Notes: generated by a model not told the origin, from the sequence alone. Numbered from the stretch's first letter, positions 1-5,791 are shown. The stretch is 8,260 bases of DNA from Sphingomonadales bacterium (GCA_025360285.1 JANYCM010000165.1:1-8260), one strand, 5' to 3'. Program-made: numbers and translations.

Positions 1-1
1 A

Positions 2-41
2 CCCGGCCACCCGCGGAATTATCCTGGAAAGGGTGGCCGGG
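2..41. terminator. Inverted repeat, possible terminator hairpin downstream of the RidA operon
   Basis: Bases 2-12 (CCCGGCCACCC) and 31-41 (GGGTGGCCGGG) are perfect reverse complements, giving an 11-bp GC-rich stem with an 18-nt loop. It begins 38 bases past the RidA stop codon on the minus strand, so it could end that operon. The T-run expected of an intrinsic terminator would fall at or outside the window edge and cannot be seen. It could equally be a regulatory palindrome of an adjacent gene outside the window. Bases 42-79 show nothing recognisable. Confidence 0.35.
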
Positions 42-79
42 CGGGGGCGCGGGCCGGTGCCGTCCGATCGCATCAAATT

Positions 80-553
80 CTATCCCCTGATGGCGATGAT
101 GGCATCGACTTCGACGGCAACGCCGCGCGGCAGCACCGCAACACCCACCGCCGATCGGGCATGGCGGCCGGCATCGCCGAACACCGCCACCATGAAGTCT
201 GATGCGCCATTGCCGACTTCGGGCTGATCGGTGAAGTCCGGTGTCGAATTGACGAAGACGCCGAGTTTGACGATGCGCTCCACTCGATCAAGTTCGCCCA
301 GTGCCGCCTTCATCTGGGCGACAAGATTGATGGCACAGCGGCGCGCAGCGGCGGCACCGGCGGCGATATCCATGTCGGCGCCCAACCGCCCGCGCAGGGG
401 CTTGCCGCTGTCATCAAACGGGATCTGCCCGGAAATGTGCAGCAGGCCGTGCATCGCGACGCTGGGCACATAATTGGCTGCCGGCGCGGCGGCGGCGGGC
501 AGCACGATGCCCAGGGCGATCAGCCGCTGTTCGGGGGTGACAAGCGCAGTCAT
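80..553 (-). CDS. RidA/YjgF-family protein (157 aa), putative enamine/imine deaminase
   Basis: The product resembles the longer branch of the YjgF/YER057c/UK114 (Rid) family, small trimeric cytosolic proteins; canonical RidA hydrolyses reactive enamines and imines such as 2-aminoacrylate. Visible hallmarks are an N-terminal TPEQRL segment, ANYVPSV near residues 27-33, HISGQIPFD at 39-47, VNSTPDFTDQPEV at 101-113, and the C-terminal RHARSAVGVAVLPRGVAVEV. Arg133 in that last block corresponds to the conserved carboxylate-binding arginine of RidA proteins. An in-frame ATG at 604 exists, but the start at 553 is preferred because AAAGGAAA lies 8 nt upstream, the family's usual N-terminus begins there, and its ATG overlaps the HAD gene's TGA (ATGA). 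It is the last gene of a three-gene operon. This longer subgroup has also been labelled chorismate-mutase-like or endoribonuclease-like, so the actual substrate is uncertain; family membership is secure. Confidence 0.93.
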   Translation of the reverse strand: MTALVTPEQRLIALGIVLPAAAAPAANYVPSVAMHGLLHISGQIPFDDSGKPLRGRLGADMDIAAGAAAARRCAINLVAQMKAALGELDRVERIVKLGVFVNSTPDFTDQPEVGNGASDFMVAVFGDAGRHARSAVGVAVLPRGVAVEVDAIIAIRG

Positions 554-1167
554 GCGGCATTTCCTTTCAATACGGCCTGAATATGGGCCAGCGCGTCGGG
601 CCAATGGTCAATGCGGGCATCGGCGTCGATGGCGCTGGGAATGAGATGACGCAAGGGCGCCTCGGCCACCATGTGCAACCTATGGACGTGCGGCACATGT
701 TTTTTGGCCGAACTATGGTGCGGCGGCAGATCGTCGATGAACACCGCCGCCGAGGGCTGGAATTCATCGAGCAACGCCTTGATCGGGCCGCCCTTGGGTC
801 CGTTGTTGCCATATACCCGGTACGGCATGCCGACCCGCGCCAGCTCGCCGGTGCGCACCGCGGCGTGATGGTCGGCGATGTTGGTGAGGATCACCACGTC
901 GCAATCGCGCGCCAGGGTCGCCAGCGCGGCGGCAGCGCCGGCGACGGGCGTCTGGGTTGGCATATGGGTGGTGAAAAACCCGTCGAGCAGTGCCGGAAAG
1001 CGTTCCGGCGCAATGGCTTCGCCATTGGCATCGCGGATGTTGCCGGCGAGGGCAAAGCTGGTCAGGCTTAGCGTCAGGCCGTGTTCGCTCGCCAGATAGG
1101 CGGTGAAGGGATCGGCGAAATCGAGCAGCACGCCGTCGCAATCCGAAATGATCAGCGGCCTGGTCAT
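550..1167 (-). CDS. HAD-superfamily hydrolase (205 aa)
   Basis: A haloacid-dehalogenase-fold phosphatase or hydrolase. Motif I is SDCDGVLLD with nucleophile Asp9 and acid/base Asp11; motif II is ILTN with Thr95; the motif III lysine is probably Lys125 or Lys130 in GPKGGPIK; motif IV is FIDDLPPHH with Asp145 and Asp146 for magnesium. The region between motifs I and II (about residues 20-75) is short and looks helical, consistent with a small C1-type cap. Length is typical of stand-alone HAD phosphatases. The start has GGGGAAG just upstream and its ATG overlaps the TGA of the preceding DUF3572 gene; its own TGA overlaps the RidA start. The His-rich stretch after motif IV (PPHHSSAKKHVPHVHRLH) is unusual. 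Substrate unknown; the operon with a RidA-type protein hints at metabolite clean-up, but that is inference. Confidence 0.9.
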   Translation of the reverse strand: MTRPLIISDCDGVLLDFADPFTAYLASEHGLTLSLTSFALAGNIRDANGEAIAPERFPALLDGFFTTHMPTQTPVAGAAAALATLARDCDVVILTNIADHHAAVRTGELARVGMPYRVYGNNGPKGGPIKALLDEFQPSAAVFIDDLPPHHSSAKKHVPHVHRLHMVAEAPLRHLIPSAIDADARIDHWPDALAHIQAVLKGNAA

Positions 1168-1448
1168 GCGGCTTCCCCGGCCAGTTGTACCCCGACATTG
1201 GCCAGCGCGGCCGGGGCCATGCCCAACGCTTCGGCACAGGCGATAAGATCGCTTTCATGGTTGCCCAGAAATTCAATAACGGCGGCCAGCACGAGCGGGT
1301 CACCGGCGCGGGCGCGCAGTGTATCGCTGTCCATGCCCGTCAAGGCGAGGAAACGCGGCGCCAGGTCGTCATCGCCGGCGACATAGGCCAGCGCCTGCAA
1401 TCCGATGATATCGGGCGGCAGCGCGTTAACCTTTTTGCTGCCTGTCAT
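1164..1448 (-). CDS. DUF3572-family protein (94 aa)
   Basis: A small soluble protein of unknown function, found mainly in alphaproteobacteria. The match rests on the family-like blocks IIGLQALAYVAGDDDLAPRFL (split here only by register: residues 14-34), LTGMDSDTLRARAGDP (36-51) and VIEFLGNHESDLIACAEALGM (57-77, read as family pattern). It appears all-helical, with no signal peptide or membrane segment. The open frame extends upstream to 1679, but that extension is low-complexity shadow sequence; the ATG at 1448 fits the family length and has an AGGA ribosome-binding site about 10 nt upstream. It is the first gene of the operon with the HAD and RidA genes (ATGA overlap with the HAD start). In many alphaproteobacteria I recall DUF3572 sitting next to divK-pleD; here it is divergent from a PleD-like gene. 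Its biochemical role is unknown. Confidence 0.88.
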   Translation of the reverse strand: MTGSKKVNALPPDIIGLQALAYVAGDDDLAPRFLALTGMDSDTLRARAGDPLVLAAVIEFLGNHESDLIACAEALGMAPAALANVGVQLAGEAA

Positions 1449-1467
1449 GTGTATAGGTCCTGATTGC

Positions 1468-1507
1468 GGCAAGGCTTCCTCCCTAGGACGCGGGAAGCCG
1501 CCTTGCC
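1468..1507. repeat. Interrupted inverted repeat over the operon promoter
   Basis: GGCAAGGCTTCC at 1468-1479 pairs with GGAAGC (1493-1498) and CTTGCC (1502-1507), leaving a 3-base bulge at 1499-1501 and a 13-base loop: 6 + 6 paired bases. It covers the proposed -35 and -10 region of the minus-strand operon. It could be an operator for a dimeric regulator or, if transcribed, a leader hairpin 20 bases before the DUF3572 start. Confidence 0.5.
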
Positions 1508-1509
1508 AA
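1481..1509 (-). promoter_or_regulatory. Candidate promoter of the DUF3572-HAD-RidA operon
   Basis: On the minus strand TTGGCA (1504-1509) is followed after 17 bases by CTAGGG (1481-1486). The -35 element is acceptable but the -10 is a poor match to TATAAT, as is common in GC-rich alphaproteobacteria. It would give a 5' leader of roughly 25-30 bases. It lies inside the inverted repeat at 1468-1507. This is a pattern call only. Confidence 0.3.
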
Positions 1510-1621
1510 GTGTTGGTCGCCGGCCTGCGACGGTGTTGCATCTGGCCACGCGCGTGTTGCGTATTGATGTTATCGGCATGTGTTGGTGTCCGCTGGACGG
1601 GATGGCGTCCGGTGTTGCGTA
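1510..1621. repeat. Five copies of GTGTTG(C/G) in the divergent intergenic region
   Basis: GTGTTGG occurs at 1510-1516 and 1580-1586; GTGTTGC occurs at 1533-1539, 1554-1560 and 1612-1618. Two of them extend to an identical 10-mer, GTGTTGCGTA, at 1554-1563 and 1612-1621. Spacing is 23, 21, 26 and 32 bases, roughly two to three helical turns, all on the same strand. The block occupies most of the non-coding gap between the DUF3572 gene and the PleD-like gene, so it may be a cluster of regulator-binding sites for either or both. No known regulator's consensus is recognised. Confidence 0.5.
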
Positions 1622-1647
1622 ACAAGGGTGGGGTCAAACCGGACACG

Positions 1648-2562
1648 ATGACGAATCGCATCGGTTTTGTGGGCTGCACGACCGATTCGGCGTTGGCCGA
1701 ATCGTTGCGCCCGCTGCTGCCGCCAGACAGCCATTATGAAATCCTGACGATCCCCCAGGCGATACGACAGGTCGCCGATGGCGCGTTGACCGTGCTCATC
1801 GTCGCGCTTGACGGACCATCATGGCAGCATGGCATGCAATTGATGGTTGATCTGCACGCCATTGGCGAAGACCGACCGCTGGCGGTGTTCGGGCTGGTGC
1901 CGCGCGCCGACCCGGCGGCGCTGGTCAAGGCGTTCGATCTGCATGTCGCCGATGTCGCCGGTCTGCCGATCGATCCGCATGAAGTGCGGGCCCGGTTGGC
2001 GGCGCTGGTGCGGCGGCGGCAAGTGGCCTTTGCCCGTGCCGCCGAAACCCGTGCCGCCTGGCGCCAGGCGCTGATCGATCCGGTCACCGGCCTGTACAAC
2101 CGCCAGCATCTCGAAGCCCTGGTGCCATCAGCGATCGAGGCGGCGCGCAGCGGCAATCGCCCATTGGCGCTGTTGATGGTCGATCTGGATGCGCTGAAGC
2201 CCTTCAATGACCGCTGGGGCCATGCCGCCGGCGACCGGGTGTTGCGCAGCGTCGCCGAAGCCTTGCAGGCGAACATAAGGTCGGCCGACACGATCGCCCG
2301 TTATGGCGGCGATGAGATTGTCGTCGTCATGCCCGATACACCACTCGCGACGGCGCGGGCCGTTGCGGCGCGGCTGGTCCGGGTGGTGGCGCAAACACGC
2401 ATCGGGCCGATGGGCGACGGCCTGGTCGGGGTGACGGTGTCGATCGGCATGGCGACCCTGCGCGCCGATGATGGCGATGGGCTGGCCTTGCTGCGGCGCG
2501 CCGATGCGGCGCTGTATGCGGCCAAGCGCGCCGGGCGGAACCGGGTGGCGGAGGCGGCTTGA
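1648..2562 (+). CDS. PleD-like diguanylate cyclase with one degenerate receiver domain (304 aa)
   Basis: It should make cyclic di-GMP from two GTP. Residues about 1-120 are receiver-like, but there is no acidic pair near the N-terminus, and the usual KP loop is GLPIDPHE (105-112). Asp55 (ALDGPSW) lies near the phosphoacceptor position, without the normal following motif. The PIDPHE block and the helix after it closely resemble the second, non-phosphorylated receiver of Caulobacter PleD (PIDPQE). A GGDEF domain follows from about 140: DPVTGLYNR (144-152), metal site VDLD (178-181), Asn187 in FNDRWGH, inhibitory I-site RSAD (211-214) five residues before GGDEI (220-224), and VSIGMA near 264-269. 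All catalytic residues are present; Ile replaces Phe of GGDEF. Length matches PleD minus its first receiver. The ATG at 1648 is chosen because the upstream open frame to 1405 encodes nothing receiver-like; its ribosome-binding site is weak. Convergent with rpmG. Confidence 0.93.
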   Translation: MTNRIGFVGCTTDSALAESLRPLLPPDSHYEILTIPQAIRQVADGALTVLIVALDGPSWQHGMQLMVDLHAIGEDRPLAVFGLVPRADPAALVKAFDLHVADVAGLPIDPHEVRARLAALVRRRQVAFARAAETRAAWRQALIDPVTGLYNRQHLEALVPSAIEAARSGNRPLALLMVDLDALKPFNDRWGHAAGDRVLRSVAEALQANIRSADTIARYGGDEIVVVMPDTPLATARAVAARLVRVVAQTRIGPMGDGLVGVTVSIGMATLRADDGDGLALLRRADAALYAAKRAGRNRVAEAA

Positions 2563-2625
2563 GGGGTTTGATTTAGGAAGAAGGGCAGGAACCGCAGCAA
2601 AGCCGCGGCGGACGTCAGAAGAGTT

Positions 2626-2689
2626 CGGTCGGGAAAGCCGACCGCCTGGCTGGCCGGCCTTGCGCCTGTCGGCGCGCTACTGCGCGCTA
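2626..2689. terminator. Hairpins between convergent genes, possible two-way terminator
   Basis: In the 140-base gap between the cyclase and rpmG, CGGTCGG (2626-2632) and CCGACCG (2638-2644) form a perfect 7-bp stem with a GAAAG loop. A second self-complementary pair, GCGCGC at 2672-2677 and 2682-2687, is separated by TACT; it is also a tandem repeat of GCGCGCTA with a 10-base period. Neither hairpin is followed by a T-run on either strand, so intrinsic termination is doubtful. The rest of 2563-2702 shows no gene. Confidence 0.35.
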
Positions 2690-2702
2690 GCGGTGCTGCG
2701 CC

Positions 2703-2870
2703 TTACTTGATCTTTGCTTCGCGGAATTCGACGTGCTTGCGCGCCACCGGGTCATACTTGTTGTACTTCAGCTTTTCCGTCTGGGTGCGCGGGTTCTTTT
2801 TGGTGACATAATAATAACCAGTGTCCGCCGAGGACACGAGCTTGATCTTGATGGTAGTCGGCTTGGCCAT
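2703..2870 (-). CDS. rpmG: 50S ribosomal protein L33 (55 aa)
   Basis: A component of the large ribosomal subunit near the E site. The 55-residue product begins MAKPTTIKIKLVSSADTG and contains YYYVTKKNPR and LKYNKYDPVARKHVEF, the typical L33 core. There are no cysteines, so this is the zinc-independent C-minus form usual in alphaproteobacteria. An in-frame ATG at 2936 would add 22 residues unlike any L33; the ATG at 2870 gives the normal N-terminus, with GGGACC upstream as a weak ribosome-binding site. It is a single-gene unit with its own promoter, convergent with the PleD-like gene, and divergent from the folate-binding gene. Confidence 0.97.
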   Translation of the reverse strand: MAKPTTIKIKLVSSADTGYYYVTKKNPRTQTEKLKYNKYDPVARKHVEFREAKIK

Positions 2871-2932
2871 GACAGGTCCCGGAAAAACAGGTGAAAAGCG
2901 CGTCGGGACAGGCCGGGCGCGACAAGCCGCGT

Positions 2933-2961
2933 CCAATGGCGGGGGCAGGGCCGAAAGTCAA
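2933..2961 (-). promoter_or_regulatory. Candidate rpmG promoter
   Basis: On the minus strand TTGACT (2956-2961) is followed after exactly 17 bases by CATTGG (2933-2938). The -35 is near-perfect and preceded by C, as in strong alphaproteobacterial housekeeping promoters; the -10 is weak. Transcription would start near 2926, giving a leader of about 55 bases before the rpmG ATG. Confidence 0.55.
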
Positions 2962-3001
2962 GCGCTGCGCTGTGCCGGGCGTCTCCGGGCCGCCCCTAGG
3001 G

Positions 3002-3098
3002 TGGCGTTAGGCGGCTAAATGGCGTCGTTGCGCAGGCTGGCCGGAGGCCAAAGGCCCGCCAGCGCTTGCGCGCCTGGCCATTTCGCCGCCTGACGCCA
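3002..3098. repeat. Long imperfect palindrome (about 97 bp)
   Basis: The outer arms, 3002-3023 and 3077-3098, are reverse complements over 22 bases with two mismatches (one would be a G-U pair in RNA). Pairing continues inward with bulges: GCGCAGGCTGGC near 3030-3041 opposes GCCAGCGCTTGCGC near 3059-3072, and the centre is GGCC-AAA-GGCC at 3046-3056. The whole unit would fold into one long hairpin as DNA or RNA. It lies between the divergent rpmG promoter and the folate-binding gene. No open frame or transposase is present. It resembles REP-like or MITE-like interspersed palindromes, but without other copies in view its class is unproven. The rest of the 2871-3142 gap holds only the promoter candidates listed. 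Confidence 0.7.
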
Positions 3099-3118
3099 TG
3101 ACGGGGCATGACATTTAT
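3090..3118 (+). promoter_or_regulatory. Weak candidate promoter for the folate-binding gene
   Basis: CTGACG (3090-3095) and ATTTAT (3113-3118) are separated by 17 bases, and 3112-3118 is the most AT-rich spot before the gene. The -35 would lie inside the right arm of the palindrome. The match is poor and is offered only as the best candidate between the palindrome and the start codon. Confidence 0.22.
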
Positions 3119-3142
3119 GCGTTCACGACCTAGGCCATGCGG

Positions 3143-3931
3143 ATGACCATTGCCCGCCTTGAAGACCGCGCCGTGCTGCGCCTTGCCGGTGCCGATGTTC
3201 GGCCGTTCCTGCAAGGACTTTTGACCAATGATGTGATGGCGCTGGCGCCGGGGCACCCGGTCTATGCCGGCCTGTTGTCGCCGCAGGGCAAGGCGCTGTT
3301 CGACATGATCCTGTTCGATGGCGGCGATGACAGCGTGCTGATCGATGTCGCTGCCTCTCGCGCCGCTGCGCTGGCCCGGCGGCTGGGCCTGTATCGCCTG
3401 CGCAAGGCGGTGACGATCGAACCGAGCCCGCTGGCGGTCTATGCCGACTGGGACGGCGACGAGGCCGGGCACAGCCTTGATCCGCGCTTTGCGCTTCTGG
3501 GTTCCCGCTGGATCGGCGACGCCGCCGGGGATGGGGGTGCTGCCGCCTGGCACGCGCATCGCCGCGCCATCGGCGTGCCCGACAGCGACGATATCGGCGA
3601 GGACGACCTGCTCTGGCTGGAAACCGGTGCCGACCTGCTGAACGGCGTCAGCTTCACCAAGGGCTGTTACATCGGCCAGGAAAATACCGCCCGGATGCAT
3701 CACCGTGACAAGGTGCGGCGCCGACTGGTACCGGTGCAGATCGGCGGCGGCGAGGGCGATGGCGTGATTCGCGATGGTGCCGGTCGCAGCGTCGGGACAC
3801 TGCGCGGTGCGGCGGACGGTCTGGGCTTTGCGCATCTGCGGCTGGCGGCGACGGCGGAACCGCTGACCCTCGCCGGCGCGCCGCTGACGGTGCAGCGTCC
3901 CGCCTGGCTGGCATCGGAACTGCCGGTATGA
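3143..3931 (+). CDS. ygfZ: YgfZ/CAF17-type folate-binding protein (262 aa)
   Basis: A GcvT-fold protein that, in E. coli (YgfZ) and mitochondria (CAF17/IBA57), supports assembly or repair of certain iron-sulfur enzymes in a tetrahydrofolate-dependent way; cytosolic. Evidence: N-terminal RAVLRLAGADVRPFLQGLLTND with the family's FLQGLLTNDV block, LLSPQGKALFDMIL near 44-57, and the signature KGCYIGQE at about 173-180 with its key cysteine, followed by NTARMHHRDKVRRRLVPV including the conserved Arg. The C-terminal barrel region (about 195-262) is short. Length is normal for alphaproteobacterial members. Two ATGs lie at 3137 and 3143; the second is preferred because TAGG at 3131-3134 is 8 bases from it but only 2 from the first. 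The stop overlaps the start of the channel gene (ATGA), so the two are probably co-translated. Assignment to the family is firm; client enzymes are unknown. Confidence 0.92.
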   Translation: MTIARLEDRAVLRLAGADVRPFLQGLLTNDVMALAPGHPVYAGLLSPQGKALFDMILFDGGDDSVLIDVAASRAAALARRLGLYRLRKAVTIEPSPLAVYADWDGDEAGHSLDPRFALLGSRWIGDAAGDGGAAAWHAHRRAIGVPDSDDIGEDDLLWLETGADLLNGVSFTKGCYIGQENTARMHHRDKVRRRLVPVQIGGGEGDGVIRDGAGRSVGTLRGAADGLGFAHLRLAATAEPLTLAGAPLTVQRPAWLASELPV

Positions 3932-5076
3932 CCGCCACCGCTCCGGCTTCGCCCGATCTGCTCGCCGACCTGCCGATGCATATCGAAAATCTGACGGTCG
4001 ATACCTTTGACTGGCTGCGCCGCGACAGCGAACAGGCGCTGCTGGCGCTGGCCATCGCGCTGGCGCTCTATGGCGTCTTCTGGGGGCTGCGCTGGGGGCT
4101 GACCCGGCTGCTCGGCGATGCGCATCCCGTCACCAGTTGGCGCGGTTTCACGCAGCGGATCGTGCGGCGGACGCGCAGCCCGTTCATCGCCGTGCTGGCG
4201 GCCTATGCCGTCACGCACCTGGTCGCGCCGCCAGGGCCATTGGTGCGTGCCATCGACATTGCCTTCACCATTTCGTTTGCCGTGCAGGGGGCGCTGTGGC
4301 TGCGCGAAATCATCCTGGCGCTGGTCGAACGCCGTGCCGCGACGACCGATGACCCGGCTAGCCTGGGCAGTGCCATCAACATCATCCGGGTGCTGGTCAA
4401 TGTCGTTGTCTGGATCCTCGCCGTCATCCTGGTACTCGACAATCTGGGGGTCAATGTCACGGCGCTGGTCGCCGGGCTGGGGGTTGGCGGCATCGCCATT
4501 GGTCTCGCGGCGCAGGGTATTTTCAGCGATCTGTTCGCTGCGCTGTCGATCCTGTTCGACCGGCCGTTCCGCGCCGGCGACACGATCCGTTTCGGCGAAG
4601 TCACCGGCACTGTGGAGGCGATCGGCCTGAAAACCACGCGCATCCGCGCTGTCACCGGCGAACAGGTGATCATCTCCAATACCAAGCTGCTCGACCAGCA
4701 GATCCGCAACCTGCGCCGGATCGAGGCGCGCACGACGGTGATGACCTTTCACCTCGATCTGGGGTCAGCGACGGCGGCGCTGGCGCAGGTGCCGGCGATG
4801 CTCGGCGCCGTGGTGACGCCGCTGACCCATGCCGAATTGAAGCGGGCGCATGTGACGGCGGTGACGGCAACATCGATCGAAGTCGAGGCTGAATTCACCG
4901 TCGCCGATGCGTCCTTGCTGGCGATGCTCGATGCCCGGCAACAGGTGTTGCTGGCGGCGCTGGATGGCTTTCGCGGGCTGGGGCTGGCCCTGGCGGATAC
5001 GACGCCGAAGGTGGCTTTGCCGCCGGCTCAACCCTTGGGCACGGCCTCGCCGCGGGCGTCGACCGGGATGGACTGA
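3928..5076 (+). CDS. MscS-family mechanosensitive ion channel (382 aa)
   Basis: An inner-membrane channel that opens under membrane tension and releases solutes on osmotic downshock. Hydrophobic segments lie near residues 36-60, 84-100, 108-132, 150-172 and 176-207. The last is the pore helix, rich in Gly and Ala (VTALVAGLGVGGIAIGLAAQ), followed by the family block IFSDLFAALSILFDRPFRAGD (198-218 in register) and the beta domain with GTVEAIGLKTTRIR and VIISNTKLLDQQIRN (247-261). A cytoplasmic alpha/beta domain follows to about 360, then a proline- and serine-containing tail. Five predicted helices make it larger than E. coli MscS (three). Translation starts within the stop codon of the folate-binding gene; GGAA lies about 9 bases upstream. 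Its last 49 bases overlap the end of coq4 on the other strand. The ion or osmolyte preference cannot be told from sequence. Confidence 0.93.
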   Translation: MTATAPASPDLLADLPMHIENLTVDTFDWLRRDSEQALLALAIALALYGVFWGLRWGLTRLLGDAHPVTSWRGFTQRIVRRTRSPFIAVLAAYAVTHLVAPPGPLVRAIDIAFTISFAVQGALWLREIILALVERRAATTDDPASLGSAINIIRVLVNVVVWILAVILVLDNLGVNVTALVAGLGVGGIAIGLAAQGIFSDLFAALSILFDRPFRAGDTIRFGEVTGTVEAIGLKTTRIRAVTGEQVIISNTKLLDQQIRNLRRIEARTTVMTFHLDLGSATAALAQVPAMLGAVVTPLTHAELKRAHVTAVTATSIEVEAEFTVADASLLAMLDARQQVLLAALDGFRGLGLALADTTPKVALPPAQPLGTASPRASTGMD

Positions 5077-5786
5077 TAGATCGGCGCCGGAGTCAGTCCC
5101 AGCCGGGCGCGGACGTCCTCGATCGGCAGCGGCAGCAGCGCCAGCCAATCCTGGGCCGGCAGCCAGCGGGCCGCCCTGCCGCGCCGATAGCCTTCGCGGA
5201 TCGCCGCCACATAGGGTTGCCGGCTGGGGGCCTGACGGCTTTTGAACGCGGCCCCCACGGCGATGAACGCCCAGCCGAGCGATTTTGTCTGCGGATATGA
5301 AAAGGCGACGAGACAAGCTTCGCCCAGCGAATCGAGGCCATAGCCGGTGACGACATGCCACAGATCATGGCTGTCGCGGATGCGCCGGCCGTACCAGGCG
5401 ACCGGGTGCTCGGCTTCGGCCATGACATGATTGGACACGGCGACCAGGCCTTCGGGGGTCACGCCGCCGGCATCGGTGAAATCACGATAGACGGCGCCCA
5501 GGCTGCCCGGCGGCAGGGTTGCCAGCCAGGCGCGGTCCGACAGCTTTTCAGCAAGTTCTTCGCGGTGATAGGCGAGGCGGCCGCCCTCCAGCGTCGTCAG
5601 CAGGCGGCGATAACCGGCCCGCGTCGAATCGCCGTTGAGGGCGCGCATGATCTCAAAGACTTCTTCGGTCGCATCCTTGTCGCGCAGCAGGCGCTGCAAG
5701 GCGCGAAAGGCCTGGCCCCATTCCCGGCGCGGCACGGTCAGGCGCTGTGGTTCCGGGGCGGCGGTGATAGCTGTATGAGCGGTCAT
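5028..5786 (-). CDS. Coq4-family ubiquinone biosynthesis protein (252 aa)
   Basis: Coq4 proteins belong to the coenzyme Q biosynthesis machinery; eukaryotic COQ4 has been linked to oxidative decarboxylation of the ring precursor and to holding the biosynthetic complex together. The diagnostic metal-binding motif HDxxHx11E is complete: His140, Asp141, His144 and Glu156 in DSHDLWHVVTGYGLDSLGE. Flanking family features are RDFTDAGGVTPEGL upstream and the QPYVAAIREGYRRGR block near 190-204. No signal peptide or clear membrane span. The frame is open back to 5984, but that part overlaps putA in antisense and is not Coq4-like; ATG 5786 gives the normal length. There is no Shine-Dalgarno sequence before it, only the AT-rich promoter-like segment. 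It follows putA by 46 bases on the same strand, and its end overlaps the channel gene by 49 bases tail to tail. Whether it acts in ubiquinone or a related pathway is inferred. Confidence 0.92.
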   Translation of the reverse strand: MTAHTAITAAPEPQRLTVPRREWGQAFRALQRLLRDKDATEEVFEIMRALNGDSTRAGYRRLLTTLEGGRLAYHREELAEKLSDRAWLATLPPGSLGAVYRDFTDAGGVTPEGLVAVSNHVMAEAEHPVAWYGRRIRDSHDLWHVVTGYGLDSLGEACLVAFSYPQTKSLGWAFIAVGAAFKSRQAPSRQPYVAAIREGYRRGRAARWLPAQDWLALLPLPIEDVRARLGLTPAPIYQSIPVDARGEAVPKG

Positions 5787-5791
5787 GCGGA

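Noticed and set aside
1567..1577. Possible DnaA box (TTATC-like) in the divergent region
   Set aside because: TTATCGGCA differs from TTATCCACA at several positions and has no partners nearby, so no origin is supported.
1405..1647. In-frame upstream extension of the cyclase, with a lipoprotein-like LMLSAC stretch
   Set aside because: The segment is Cys/Trp/Arg-rich, overlaps the divergent DUF3572 gene and its promoter, has no receiver-domain features, and the hydrophobic run before LSAC is too interrupted by Arg and Cys for a signal peptide.
2996..3835. Minus-strand open frame of 279 codons opposite ygfZ
   Set aside because: Lies antisense to the KGCYIGQE-containing gene and runs into the palindrome; low-complexity product.
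3700..4752. Long minus-strand open frame (350 codons) opposite ygfZ and the channel gene
   Set aside because: Its composition (Asp, Arg, Gln, Gly-rich, no domain pattern) is the antisense shadow of GC-rich coding DNA, and the plus-strand genes carry clear family motifs.
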